Source: Prevotella sp. CAG:924
Lineage (GTDB): Bacteria; Bacteroidota; Bacteroidia; Bacteroidales; Bacteroidaceae
Length of the DNA stretch: 38,925 nt
NCBI GenBank assembly: GCA_000431975.1
Contig: HF988555.1
Location: 1 to 38,925 of the forward strand
Direction: 5' to 3'
The stretch's first letter is position 1; every line of letters starts with the position of its first letter. The notes beneath the pieces were generated by a model that worked only from the letters and a program-made list of their open reading frames with translations, had not been told where the DNA came from and did no database searches. Below, in pieces: positions 17,475 through 26,130 of the stretch. A program made the translations under genes and the position numbers.

Positions 17475-18155
17475 ATGAAGACGAAACATATCCTGCCCCT
17501 GCTCTTCCTGTTGCCTGCATTGACAATGAACGCACAGGATGACCCCGAATACCGGATGGAGATCGGAGCGGGGGGTGGTATGACCGGATATCTGGGCGAC
17601 TTCAACGGATCGCTCACTCACGACCTGCAGCCGAGCGCAGCCATAGTGGCACGGTATAACTTCAATCCCTATATGGGACTAAAACTCGCTTTCACCTACG
17701 GAAAGCTGAAAGGGGCGTCAGACGATACCGACACCTACTATCCCGAGTATGCCGACAACCCCTACACCTTCAGTAATCCGCTCTACGATCTGTCACTCAC
17801 CTATGAGTACAACTTTTGGCCCTATGGTACAGGGCGCGACTATCGCGGAGCAAAACGGGTCACCCCTTATGTAGCCGGCGGACTGGGACTGACAGTAGCA
17901 CAAGGAACGGGGAAGACTGCAACCACAATGAATATTCCCATCGGCCTCGGTGTGAAATATAAAATAGGTACACGCGTCAACCTAGGATTGGAATGGCTCA
18001 TGCATTTCTCTCTGAGCGACATGCTCGACGGAGTACAGGATCCCTACACCATCCAAAGTAGCGGTCTCTGCAAGAACACCGACTGCTATTCCGCTCTCCA
18101 GCTTTCGATCACCTATAGCTTCTCAGCCAAGTGTGTCACCTGCAACAAAGAGTGA
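17475..18155 (+). CDS. Outer-membrane beta-barrel protein, DUF6089-like
   Basis: A 226-aa protein with a signal peptide (residues 1-20, ending MNAQ). The mature part alternates as small beta-barrel strands, with GAGGGMTGYLGDFN at the start, LSLTYEYNFWPYG in the middle and the terminal strand ALQLSITYSF, followed by a short tail with CVTCNKE. This resembles the DUF6089 family, which in Bacteroidota is often found directly upstream of uppS and bamA, as here. Its function is unknown; location beside bamA suggests a role in outer-membrane assembly or sensing. The two Cys of the tail and another pair at CKNTDC may form disulphides. Confidence 0.8.
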   Translation: MKTKHILPLLFLLPALTMNAQDDPEYRMEIGAGGGMTGYLGDFNGSLTHDLQPSAAIVARYNFNPYMGLKLAFTYGKLKGASDDTDTYYPEYADNPYTFSNPLYDLSLTYEYNFWPYGTGRDYRGAKRVTPYVAGGLGLTVAQGTGKTATTMNIPIGLGVKYKIGTRVNLGLEWLMHFSLSDMLDGVQDPYTIQSSGLCKNTDCYSALQLSITYSFSAKCVTCNKE

Positions 18156-18241
18156 GAACGACCCAGAAACGACATCTGCTGTCCACATAACAGACAGGAG
18201 CCTCCCACTCCGCCAACCACTTAATAAAAGAAAAGGAATAT

Positions 18242-18985
18242 ATGGTAGAACTCGATATGAACCGTATCCCCCAGCACATCGCCATCATCATGGATGGTAA
18301 CGGACGATGGGCATCCGAGCGCGGTAAGGAACGCAGCTACGGCCATCAGGCCGGTGTAGACACTGTGCGGCGCATTACATCTGAGTGTACACGCCTAGGT
18401 GTGAAATACCTGACGCTCTACACCTTCTCCACAGAGAACTGGAACAGGCCCGCCGACGAGGTGGCTGCACTGATGGGACTCGTACTCAGTTCTTTGGAAG
18501 ACGAGATCTTCATGAAGAATAACGTGCGCTTCCGTGTCATCGGTGATATCCACCGTCTGCCCGAGGCCGTACAGAAGAAACTGCACGAGACCGAAGAGCA
18601 TACAGCCAATAACACCGCCATGACAATGGTTGTCGCTCTCAGCTATTCGGCCCGGTGGGAGATCACAGAAGCGATGAAGCGGATCGTCCGGATGGGACAA
18701 CAACACCCCGAATACCTGTCGGACGAGGCCATCACCGAGACGCTCATCTCCCAAAATCTGGAGACCAGCTTCATGCCCGATCCCGACCTGCTCATCCGCA
18801 CAGGTGGAGAGATACGCATCTCCAACTTCCTGCTCTGGCAGTTGGCCTATACCGAGCTCTACTTCTGTGATACCTATTGGCCCGACTTCTCTGAAGAAGA
18901 TCTCCACAAAGCCATCGCCGACTATCAACACCGCCAGCGACGCTTCGGCAAGACGGAAGCACAGGTTGAAAACGAAAATAAGTAA
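18242..18985 (+). CDS. uppS: Isoprenyl transferase (undecaprenyl diphosphate synthase) UppS
   Basis: A 247-aa cis-prenyltransferase that elongates farnesyl diphosphate with isopentenyl diphosphate to the C55 carrier used for peptidoglycan and surface glycans. Motifs: IIMDGNGRWA with catalytic D18, LYTFSTENW, and LIRTGGEIRISNFLLWQLAYTE. I prefer the ATG at 18242 because AAAGGA lies about 7 nt upstream; an in-frame ATG five codons later is the alternative. It sits between the barrel protein and bamA, the usual Bacteroidota order. IspF in this window supplies its substrate pathway. Confidence 0.96.
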   Translation: MVELDMNRIPQHIAIIMDGNGRWASERGKERSYGHQAGVDTVRRITSECTRLGVKYLTLYTFSTENWNRPADEVAALMGLVLSSLEDEIFMKNNVRFRVIGDIHRLPEAVQKKLHETEEHTANNTAMTMVVALSYSARWEITEAMKRIVRMGQQHPEYLSDEAITETLISQNLETSFMPDPDLLIRTGGEIRISNFLLWQLAYTELYFCDTYWPDFSEEDLHKAIADYQHRQRRFGKTEAQVENENK

Positions 18986-19067
18986 GCGCTGAGCCTTGAG
19001 ACGGAGACGTGCCCTGACGGCACATCACCCGATAACCTCAAAGCACAAAGCTCCAAACAATTAATAA

Positions 19068-21686
19068 ATGCACTATAACAAGACAAAACTTCTCGCCGCC
19101 CTCATTGCACTTTCATGCAATACCATTGCTCAGGCTCAGGACAAGATCGTGCATCCCGACGTCAACTACGCCGGCACGCCGCGCGACCTCATCATTGGAG
19201 GCTTCAATGTGTCGGGTATTGACGGCTACGAGGACTACATGCTTACCGGCATCTCCGGACTCAGCGTAGGACAGCATGTCACCATGCCGGGTACAGAAAT
19301 CACTGAAGCCGTGAAGCGCTACTGGCGTCACGGTCTCTTCTCCTCCGTACAGATCTCCGCCGACTCCATCGTCGGTGACAAGGTGTGGCTGCACATTGCC
19401 CTCAAGGCACGTCCCCGCGTGTCGCAGATCAACTATATCGGCTTGAAGAAGAGCGAGAAGGAGGATATGGAGAATAAGCTCGGTATCCTCAAAGGTGGAC
19501 AGATCACCCCCAATATGATCGACCGTGCCAAGATACTGGCCAAGAAATACTTCGACGACAAAGGCTTCCAGAACGCTGACATCAATATCCAGCAGCGCGA
19601 TGATGTCAATGGCAAGAATCAGGTGATTCTCGACGTGATCATCGACAAGAAGCAGAAGATCAAGGTGCATCAGATCATCATCGAAGGCAATGAGCACCTC
19701 AAGGACAGCCGTATCAAGGGTAGTCTCTTCAGAAAAGGCGCCTTTGCCAAGACACACGAGGCCGGCAAGCTCTCCACCTTCCTCAAGTCGAAGAAGTTCA
19801 CACCCGAACGCTGGAAAGAAGACAAGGAAAATCTGTTGAACAAGTACAACGAGCTCGGTTATCGAGATGCCACGATTCTGGAAGACAGTGTATGGAACTA
19901 CGACGACAAGCACGTTAATATATATATTAAGGTATCAGAAGGACAGAAATATTATATCCGCAACATCGAATGGGTGGGTAATACCGTGTACAACACCGCC
20001 CAGCTGCAGAACCTGCTCAACATCAATCCGGGTGATGTCTACAACCAGAAGTTGCTGAACAAGCGACTGCAGGAAGATGAGGATGCCGTGGGCAACCTGT
20101 ACTACAACAACGGATATGTGTTCTCGTCCATCCAGCCGACCGAGGTGAACATCGACGGCGACTCCATCGACCTGGAAATGCGCGTCATGGAAGGTCCTCA
20201 GGCCCATCTGAGCCATATACGCATCAATGGTAACGACCGCATCTATGAGAACGTCGTACGCCGCGAGCTTCACACAAAGCCGGGCGACCTCTTCTCAAAG
20301 GATGCCCTCATGCGTTCGGCCCGAGAAATCGCCTCCATGGGCCATTTCGACCCGGAGAAGGTCAATCCCGACATAAAGCCTAACGGAGAAGACGGAACCG
20401 TGGACATCAACTGGAACCTGGAACAGAAATCCAACGACCAGGTGGAGTTCTCGCTCGGTTGGGGACAGACCGGTATCATCGGACGTGTCGGACTGACCCT
20501 TAACAACTTCTCCATGGCCAACCTGTTCCGCAAGAACCGCGAGCACCGTGGCATCATGCCCATCGGTGACGGTGAGAAGCTCTCGATCGGTGTCAACACC
20601 AACGGCTCGTACTATCAGAGCTACAACCTGGGCTACTCCACCAACTGGTTTGGTGGCAAACGACCCATCCAGCTCTCATTCAATGTCTTCTTCTCAAAGC
20701 AGACCGACGTATCGAGCAACTATTACAACTCGGCTTGGCAGAACACCTATTACAACTATCTCTACGGTTACAATAGCTATACTTACACCAACTACGAGAA
20801 CTATTACGATCCCAACAAGTACATGCAGCTCGTAGGAGCCAGCATCGGATGGGGCAAGCGTCTGCGCTGGCCTGACGACTACTTCTCACTCAGCATCTCG
20901 CTGGCCTACACACGCTATATGCTGAAGAACTGGCAGTACTTCATGATCACGACGGGTAACAGCAACAATATCAACCTCACGCTGGCCATCAACCGTACCT
21001 CTACCGACAACCAGCTCTATCCACGCCGCGGTTCGGAATTCCAGGCCAGTGTCAGCCTCACCCCGCCATGGTCGGCCTGGGACAATAAGGACTATAAGCA
21101 TCTGGCCACCAACTCCTCGTCACCTACCTACCAGAAGGAAATGCAGGAGAAGTATCAGTGGATTGAGTATCATAAGTGGAAGCTGAAGTTCCGTAGCTTC
21201 ACCGCACTCACCAGCGCACAGAAGTGCTTCGTGCTGATGACCCGTTTCGAGTTCGGTATCCTCGGCAGCTACAACAAGTATAAGAAGTCGCCCTTCGAAT
21301 ACTACTATATGGGTGGTGACGGCATGAGCGGCTACTCATCCTACTATGGTGAAGAAACGATAGGTCTGCGCGGTTACGAGAACGGATCGCTCACTCCTTA
21401 CCACGCCGAGGGCTATGCCTACGACCGCATGACGCTGGAGCTCCGCTACCCGTTCATGCTGGGCAACACCACCATCTATGGTCTGACCTTCGTCGAGGCC
21501 GGTAATGCCTGGCAGAATACCCGCGACTTCAATCCGTTCGACATGAAGCGTTCGGCCGGTATCGGTGTGCGCATCTATCTGCCTATGGTCGGACTGATGG
21601 GTATCGACTGGGCCTATGGTTTCGACAAGGTATGGGGGACGAAAGGTGGCAGCCAGTTCCACTTCATACTGGGTCAAGAGTTCTAA
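19068..21686 (+). CDS. bamA: Outer-membrane protein assembly factor BamA
   Basis: An 872-aa Omp85 protein that inserts beta-barrel proteins into the outer membrane. Signal peptide (about 1-23, ending AQAQ), POTRA repeats (about residues 45-450, e.g. VSQINYIGLKK, IIIEGNEHLKDS, IRNIEWVGNTVY, LSHIRINGNDRI), then the barrel from about 470 to the C-terminal FILGQEF ending in Phe. The loop-6 motif LRGYENG corresponds to the conserved (V/I)RGF element. Residues about 550-588 form an unusually tyrosine-rich stretch with 13 Tyr in about 35 residues, probably an extracellular loop. Downstream lie three Skp-like chaperones that likely deliver substrates to it. Confidence 0.97.
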   Translation: MHYNKTKLLAALIALSCNTIAQAQDKIVHPDVNYAGTPRDLIIGGFNVSGIDGYEDYMLTGISGLSVGQHVTMPGTEITEAVKRYWRHGLFSSVQISADSIVGDKVWLHIALKARPRVSQINYIGLKKSEKEDMENKLGILKGGQITPNMIDRAKILAKKYFDDKGFQNADINIQQRDDVNGKNQVILDVIIDKKQKIKVHQIIIEGNEHLKDSRIKGSLFRKGAFAKTHEAGKLSTFLKSKKFTPERWKEDKENLLNKYNELGYRDATILEDSVWNYDDKHVNIYIKVSEGQKYYIRNIEWVGNTVYNTAQLQNLLNINPGDVYNQKLLNKRLQEDEDAVGNLYYNNGYVFSSIQPTEVNIDGDSIDLEMRVMEGPQAHLSHIRINGNDRIYENVVRRELHTKPGDLFSKDALMRSAREIASMGHFDPEKVNPDIKPNGEDGTVDINWNLEQKSNDQVEFSLGWGQTGIIGRVGLTLNNFSMANLFRKNREHRGIMPIGDGEKLSIGVNTNGSYYQSYNLGYSTNWFGGKRPIQLSFNVFFSKQTDVSSNYYNSAWQNTYYNYLYGYNSYTYTNYENYYDPNKYMQLVGASIGWGKRLRWPDDYFSLSISLAYTRYMLKNWQYFMITTGNSNNINLTLAINRTSTDNQLYPRRGSEFQASVSLTPPWSAWDNKDYKHLATNSSSPTYQKEMQEKYQWIEYHKWKLKFRSFTALTSAQKCFVLMTRFEFGILGSYNKYKKSPFEYYYMGGDGMSGYSSYYGEETIGLRGYENGSLTPYHAEGYAYDRMTLELRYPFMLGNTTIYGLTFVEAGNAWQNTRDFNPFDMKRSAGIGVRIYLPMVGLMGIDWAYGFDKVWGTKGGSQFHFILGQEF

Positions 21687-21697
21687 AATATCTAAAC

Positions 21698-21742
21698 AGT
21701 GTAACTATCCCCTGACGCTCAGCGTCAAAGGATAGTAACACT
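21698..21742 (+). other. Long hairpin between bamA and the first Skp gene
   Basis: AGTGTAACTATCC (21698-21710) pairs with GGATAGTAACACT (21730-21742) with one mismatch, and TGACGCT/AGCGTCA pair inside. No U-tract follows. It may attenuate transcription, or stabilise the upstream or downstream mRNA after processing. Confidence 0.65.
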
Positions 21743-21765
21743 ACAGAAAGAAAGGACAGAATATT

Positions 21766-22317
21766 ATGAATATCTATCGTAATCGGTTCATCCGCCGCAG
21801 CCTGTCGGCAGCAGTTCTGGCATTGAGTCTGACGGCCATTGCTCCCCAACAGGCCCGCGCACAGAAGTTCGCACTCATCGACATGGAATATGTGATGAAG
21901 AACATCCCGGCCTACGAGCGCGCCAACGAGCAGCTCAACCAGGTGTCGAAGAAGTGGCAGGCGGAGGTGGAGGCTCTCAACACCGAGGCCACCACAATGT
22001 ATAAGAACTATCAGAACGAGCTGGTATTCCTCTCTGCCGAGCAGAAGAAGCAGAAGCAGGAACAGATCATGCAGAAAGAGAAGGAAGCCTCCGACTTGAA
22101 GAAAAAATACTTCGGTCCTGAAGGCGAGCTTTTCAAGAAGCGTGAGGCATTGATGACACCTATCCAGGATGAGGTGTATAATGCCGTGAAAGAGATCTCC
22201 GATCTCCGCGGCTACTCGCTTGTCCTCGACCGTGCCAGCGACACCGCCATCATCTTCGGAAGCCCGAAGATCGACATCTCCAACGAGGTGCTCGCCAAAT
22301 TAGGTTATGCCAAATAG
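21766..22317 (+). CDS. Skp/OmpH-family periplasmic chaperone, first copy
   Basis: A 183-aa OmpH (Skp) protein. The signal peptide (about residues 1-33, ending ARAQ) has a long basic N-region (NRFIRRS). The mature protein starts KFALIDMEYVMKNIPAYE, the standard beta strand and helix, followed by a coiled-coil tentacle (about residues 55-120, rich in Lys, Glu and Gln) and the closing strand YSLVLDRAS. Skp trimers hold unfolded outer-membrane proteins in the periplasm for BamA, whose gene is just upstream. It is the best match of the three to a typical Bacteroidota OmpH. Confidence 0.92.
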   Translation: MNIYRNRFIRRSLSAAVLALSLTAIAPQQARAQKFALIDMEYVMKNIPAYERANEQLNQVSKKWQAEVEALNTEATTMYKNYQNELVFLSAEQKKQKQEQIMQKEKEASDLKKKYFGPEGELFKKREALMTPIQDEVYNAVKEISDLRGYSLVLDRASDTAIIFGSPKIDISNEVLAKLGYAK

Positions 22318-22331
22318 CCCTATCCCTCATA

Positions 22332-22385
22332 CAGTCTGTCACCCCCTCTGATGCCAAGACACATCGGCAGCGGAATGACAGACTG
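22332..22385 (+). other. Hairpin between the first and second Skp genes
   Basis: CAGTCTGTCA (22332-22341) and TGACAGACTG (22376-22385) pair perfectly over 10 bp, with a smaller TGCC/GGCA helix inside the 34-nt loop. A second small hairpin, TCCGGC-TCA-GCCGGA, follows near 22419. Neither has a U-tract. Confidence 0.55.
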
Positions 22386-22469
22386 ATCCATAAGGAACTT
22401 ATCCAAGACATCCTTTCCGGCTCAGCCGGATTATGAAGATAATTAATTAATCAAAACAATAAAAAACAA

Positions 22470-22964
22470 ATGAAGAAGTTAGTTTTATTCTTGATGCTGA
22501 TGGCTCCTCTGGCCACCTTCGCACAGAAATTCGGCAAGGTGAACACACAGACCATCATGCAGGCACTCCCTGAGATTGCCAAGATCAACGGTGAGCTCCA
22601 GGCCCAGTCGAAGCAGTATGAGAACGATCTGAAGAGCATGCAGGATGAGCTGCAGCGCAAGAGCGACGCCTACGACAAGGGCAAAGCTACCATGAACGCT
22701 ACCGCACAGAAGACCGCAGAGGAAGAGCTTCAGACGCTCTATCAGAAGATCCAGCAGGCTTATCAGGACAACCAGCAGGCTCTGCAGAAGGCACAGCAGG
22801 AGAAGATGCAACCCGTCATTGAGAAGGTGCGCAACGCCATCGACGCTGTAGGTAAGGCCGGTGGTTATACCTTCATTCTGGAAGAGGGAACCGCCATCTA
22901 TACCGGCACAACTGTTGAGGATGTCACCGCTAAGGTACAGGCCGAGATCGCCAAGGCTAAGTAA
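22470..22964 (+). CDS. Skp/OmpH-family periplasmic chaperone, second copy
   Basis: A 164-aa Skp protein with a short signal peptide (about residues 1-18, ending TFAQ), the opening strand KFGKVNTQTIMQALPE, a Gln-rich coiled coil (about residues 35-115 with repeated QQAYQDNQQALQKAQQE) and the closing strand YTFILEEGTAIYTG. Its start is 152 nt after the first copy and its stop 5 nt before the third, so copies two and three are surely co-translated. High Lys/Gln codon uniformity suggests strong expression. It likely forms trimers alone or with its paralogues. Confidence 0.92.
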   Translation: MKKLVLFLMLMAPLATFAQKFGKVNTQTIMQALPEIAKINGELQAQSKQYENDLKSMQDELQRKSDAYDKGKATMNATAQKTAEEELQTLYQKIQQAYQDNQQALQKAQQEKMQPVIEKVRNAIDAVGKAGGYTFILEEGTAIYTGTTVEDVTAKVQAEIAKAK

Positions 22965-22969
22965 TCAAC

Positions 22970-23509
22970 ATGAGACATTACATCCTTACATTACTCCTGC
23001 TCTTGGGCTCACTGACCGTGAGCGCCCAGGAGGCAGCTACAACGGCGGCCCCTCCACAGGCCGCCGTCTTGTCCTTTGGCTACTTCAGTTATAAGGCTGT
23101 CATGGAACAGATGCCCGAGTATGCCACCGCACAGCGCACACTCAGCACCTTGCGTGCAAAATACGATGCCGAGATGAAGCGCGTAGAGGACGAGTTCAAC
23201 ATGAAGTATGAACAGTTCCTCGAAGGACAACACGACTTTGCCCCTTCAATACTCCAGAAGCGGCAGGCCGAGCTGCAGGATCTCATGCAGAAGAACCAGG
23301 CATTTAAAAAGCAGACAGAGCAACTGCTCCGGCAAGCCGAAGACGACACCTACGCACCTCTGCACCGGAAAATCCAACAGGCTGTACAGCTCGTGGGACA
23401 GTCGCATCAGTATGCTTTCATCCTCAACACCGACGATAACGCCGCGCCTTACATCAACCCTTCTATGGGCGTCAATGTGTCGCAGGCCATCCTGCAAGCC
23501 ATACAATAA
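22970..23509 (+). CDS. Skp/OmpH-like protein, third copy
   Basis: A 179-aa divergent Skp relative. Signal peptide about residues 1-19 (ending VSAQ), then an Ala/Pro linker (EAATTAAPPQAAV) and the Skp opening FGYFSYKAVMEQMPEYA. The coiled-coil arms follow (about residues 55-135), then the closing strand YAFILNTDDNAAPYINPS. Unlike the other two it lacks the usual K/R-F-x-(Y/L)-V/I-D opening and is less Lys-rich. It starts 5 nt after the second copy and ends 4 nt before murI. It may be a specialised chaperone or a partner subunit. Confidence 0.85.
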   Translation: MRHYILTLLLLLGSLTVSAQEAATTAAPPQAAVLSFGYFSYKAVMEQMPEYATAQRTLSTLRAKYDAEMKRVEDEFNMKYEQFLEGQHDFAPSILQKRQAELQDLMQKNQAFKKQTEQLLRQAEDDTYAPLHRKIQQAVQLVGQSHQYAFILNTDDNAAPYINPSMGVNVSQAILQAIQ

Positions 23510-23513
23510 GATT

Positions 23514-24356
23514 ATGAACAAAGCCCTTCCTCAATCCCCCGGACCTATAGGTATCTTCGACAGCGGATACGGCGGGCTGACGATCCTGCACGGCATCCGA
23601 CAGCTGCTGCCCCAGTATGACTATCTCTATCTGGGCGATAACGCACGTGCCCCCTACGGCTCGCGCTCTTTCGAAGTGGTCTATCAGTTCACGCGCCAGG
23701 CTGTACTGAAGCTCTTTGAGATGGGCTGCCATCTCGTCATCCTTGGCTGCAACACCGCCTCTGCCAAGGCGCTGCGCTCCATCCAGCAACGCGACCTCCC
23801 CTCACTCGATCCCCAACGGCGCGTCCTCGGAGTCATTCGCCCCACTGCAGAGATCATCGGACAACTCACGCGCAACAACCATGTAGGACTGCTCGCTACC
23901 GAAGGTACGGTACGCTCTCACAGCTACGATATGGAGATCGCCAAGCTGTGGCCGCAAATACGTGTCACAGGACAGGCATGCCCGTTCTGGGTGCCGCTCG
24001 TCGAATACAACGAGGCCGACTCTCCCGGTGCCGACTACTTTGTCAAGAAGCGCATCGACCAGCTCATGCAGAAAGACCCCGACATTGATACCATCATTCT
24101 CGGCTGCACGCACTTTCCCCTGCTCATGCCGAAGATCGTGAAATACACACGGCCCGGCGTGCGTATCGTTCCTCAAGGTGAATATGTTGCCTCTAGCCTC
24201 CAGAACTATCTGGAGCGTCATCCGCAAATGACAAGCAATATCACCACCGGTGGTACCTGTCAATACTACACCACCGAAAACCCCGACAAATTCAAAGAGA
24301 GTGCTGCCATCTTCCTCCACGAAAACGTGAACGTATGGCATATCGACCTGGGCTAA
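23514..24356 (+). CDS. murI: Glutamate racemase MurI
   Basis: A 280-aa cofactor-independent racemase making D-glutamate for peptidoglycan. I start at the ATG at 23514, 4 nt after the previous stop, because the protein then opens with PIGIFDSGYGGLTIL; a longer upstream frame is shadow of the Skp gene. Catalytic pair C79 (GCNTASA) and C198 (GCTHFPLL) and the acidic D16 are present. Length is normal. It closes a tightly packed four-gene stretch, and a hairpin (24369-24399) follows. Confidence 0.96.
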   Translation: MNKALPQSPGPIGIFDSGYGGLTILHGIRQLLPQYDYLYLGDNARAPYGSRSFEVVYQFTRQAVLKLFEMGCHLVILGCNTASAKALRSIQQRDLPSLDPQRRVLGVIRPTAEIIGQLTRNNHVGLLATEGTVRSHSYDMEIAKLWPQIRVTGQACPFWVPLVEYNEADSPGADYFVKKRIDQLMQKDPDIDTIILGCTHFPLLMPKIVKYTRPGVRIVPQGEYVASSLQNYLERHPQMTSNITTGGTCQYYTTENPDKFKESAAIFLHENVNVWHIDLG

Positions 24357-24368
24357 CGACAAGCACAG

Positions 24369-24399
24369 ACCTTCCAGTCTACCGTCTGTAGACACAGGT
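24369..24399 (+). other. Hairpin after murI
   Basis: GTCTAC (24377-24382) and GTAGAC (24388-24393) form a 6-bp stem extended by ACCT/AGGT across an internal loop. There is no T-run, so it is probably not a full terminator before rbfA. Confidence 0.45.
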
Positions 24400-24465
24400 T
24401 CGCAACCAACACCTCAAGCAATCTGGCAAGAGCCCTATTTATTCATAAAATCCCATTACAAACAC

Positions 24466-24801
24466 ATGCAAGAGACAAGACAAAACCGTATAGCACGCCT
24501 GCTCCAAAAGGAGCTGGCCGATATCTTCCAGCGTCAGACACAGCAGATGCACGGTGTGCTCGTCAGCGTCACCGCCGCACGCGTGTCTCCCGACCTGAGT
24601 ATCTGCACGGCTCATCTGAGCATCTTCCCATCCGAACGGGCCGACGAGCTGCTGAAAAACATTCAGGCCAATGAGAAGAGTATCCGCTATGAGCTGGGAC
24701 GGCGTGTGCACAATCAGCTCCGCATCATTCCCGAGCTCCGCTTCTTCATTGATGACTCGCTCGACTACATTGAGCATATCGATGAGCTGTTGAAAAAATA
24801 A
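24466..24801 (+). CDS. rbfA: Ribosome-binding factor RbfA
   Basis: A 111-aa KH-like fold protein that binds the 30S subunit during late 16S rRNA maturation. It begins MQETRQNRIARLLQKELADIF, has VLVSVTAARVSPDLSICTAHLSIFP for the central sheet and ends with RIIPELRFFIDDSLDYIEHIDELL, all typical. Length is normal for the family. The gene following begins 23 nt after its stop, so the permease is probably translated from the same mRNA. Confidence 0.93.
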   Translation: MQETRQNRIARLLQKELADIFQRQTQQMHGVLVSVTAARVSPDLSICTAHLSIFPSERADELLKNIQANEKSIRYELGRRVHNQLRIIPELRFFIDDSLDYIEHIDELLKK

Positions 24802-24824
24802 GAGAGTTGAAGCCGATATTGATA

Positions 24825-26066
24825 ATGAACAACTTTCCTTTTTTCGTAGCCCGTCACTATCTCTTTTCCCGCAAGAAAACTCATGCGATCAATGTCATCT
24901 CCATCATCTCCGTCATTGGAGTGGCTGTGGCAACGATGGCACTTGTTATCGTACTGAGTGTCTTCAACGGCTTCCAGGATCTCATGGCAAGCTTCTTCAC
25001 CAACTTTGATCCCCAGCTGAAGGTGGTACCGACCGAAGGCAAGACACGTCCTGCCGACGATCCCATCCTTACAGAGATCAGGAAGCTGCCACAGGTAGAT
25101 GTGGCCACTGAGACACTTGAAGACCAGGCACTTGCCGTCTACAACGGCAACCAGGCAATGGTGATGGTCAAAGGTGTGGACGACAACTTTGCCGAACTCA
25201 CCCACATCACAGACATTGTCTATGGCGAAGGAACCTTCGACCTGCATACGGCCAACCTTGAGATCGGCACACCCGGCATACGACTGGCACAGACCCTCGG
25301 ACTGGGCACACGCTGGCAGAACTATCTGCACATCTACGCACCCGCACGCAACGGACAGCTCGATCTCTCCGACCCTACAAGCGGCTTCGTTGAGGACTCA
25401 CTCTTCTCCTCCGGACTGGTGTTTAACGTCAAGCAGAGCAAATATGACAAGAACTATATCCTCACCTCCATCGGCTTTGCCCGCAACCTATTCGGACAGC
25501 AAGGCATGCTCTCTGCCCTTGAAATACGACTCAAGGCTGGCAGCGACCTCGATGCAGTGAAAAAGAAGATGCAGGAAATTGCCGGCACGAAATATAAGGT
25601 GCTCGACCGCTATGAACAGCAGGCCGGTACGTACAAGATCATCAAAGTGGAGAAGTTCATGGCCTATCTCTTCCTCACGTTTATCCTCATCGTAGCCTGC
25701 TTCAACATCGTTGGCTCCCTCTCGATGCTCATCATCGACAAGAAAGACGATGCGCAGACCCTGAGCAGCCTCGGAGCCACCAACCACCAGATACGCCAGA
25801 TCTTCCTTTTCGAAGGACGCATGATCTCCGTTATCGGTGCTGTCTTAGGCATCGCATTGGGACTGTTGCTGTGCGGACTCCAGCAGGCTTTCGGATTCGT
25901 CCGCATGGGAGGCAGTGACGGCACGTTCGTCGTCAACGCTTATCCCGTGAGCGTCCATTACGTCGATGTATTCTTCATCTTTGTCACAGTGATCGTCGTC
26001 GGCTGGCTCGCCGTATGGTATCCGGTACGCGCACTGAGCAAGCGCCTGCTCGACCATAAACAATAA
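24825..26066 (+). CDS. FtsX-family ABC permease, LolC/LolE-like
   Basis: A 413-aa inner-membrane permease of the lipoprotein-release type. I start at ATG 24825 (MNNFPFFVARHYLFSRK, the usual family opening); an in-frame TTG at 24807 adds six residues. First membrane helix about residues 22-48 (NVISIISVIGVAVATMALVIVL), a large periplasmic MacB-like domain (50-270), then three helices near 280-305, 325-360 and 375-400. With an ATP-binding subunit encoded elsewhere it would extract lipoproteins from the inner membrane. No LolD gene is adjacent, which is common in Bacteroidota. A strong terminator follows. Confidence 0.88.
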   Translation: MNNFPFFVARHYLFSRKKTHAINVISIISVIGVAVATMALVIVLSVFNGFQDLMASFFTNFDPQLKVVPTEGKTRPADDPILTEIRKLPQVDVATETLEDQALAVYNGNQAMVMVKGVDDNFAELTHITDIVYGEGTFDLHTANLEIGTPGIRLAQTLGLGTRWQNYLHIYAPARNGQLDLSDPTSGFVEDSLFSSGLVFNVKQSKYDKNYILTSIGFARNLFGQQGMLSALEIRLKAGSDLDAVKKKMQEIAGTKYKVLDRYEQQAGTYKIIKVEKFMAYLFLTFILIVACFNIVGSLSMLIIDKKDDAQTLSSLGATNHQIRQIFLFEGRMISVIGAVLGIALGLLLCGLQQAFGFVRMGGSDGTFVVNAYPVSVHYVDVFFIFVTVIVVGWLAVWYPVRALSKRLLDHKQ

Positions 26067-26085
26067 ACAAAAAAGATAAACATCA

Positions 26086-26130
26086 AAAGGAGCTGTGTCG
26101 TAACAAGCGATACAGCTCCTTTCGTTTTTA
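26086..26130 (+). terminator. Strong intrinsic terminator after the permease gene
   Basis: AAAGGAGCTGT plus GTCG pairs with CGAT plus ACAGCTCCTTT (26086-26122), a 15-bp stem with a 7-nt loop, followed by CGTTTTTATTGTT. It ends the long envelope run. Confidence 0.9.

Noticed and set aside
23208..23513. Upstream extension of the murI frame
   Set aside because: It overlaps the third Skp gene out of frame; MurI homology begins just after 23514.
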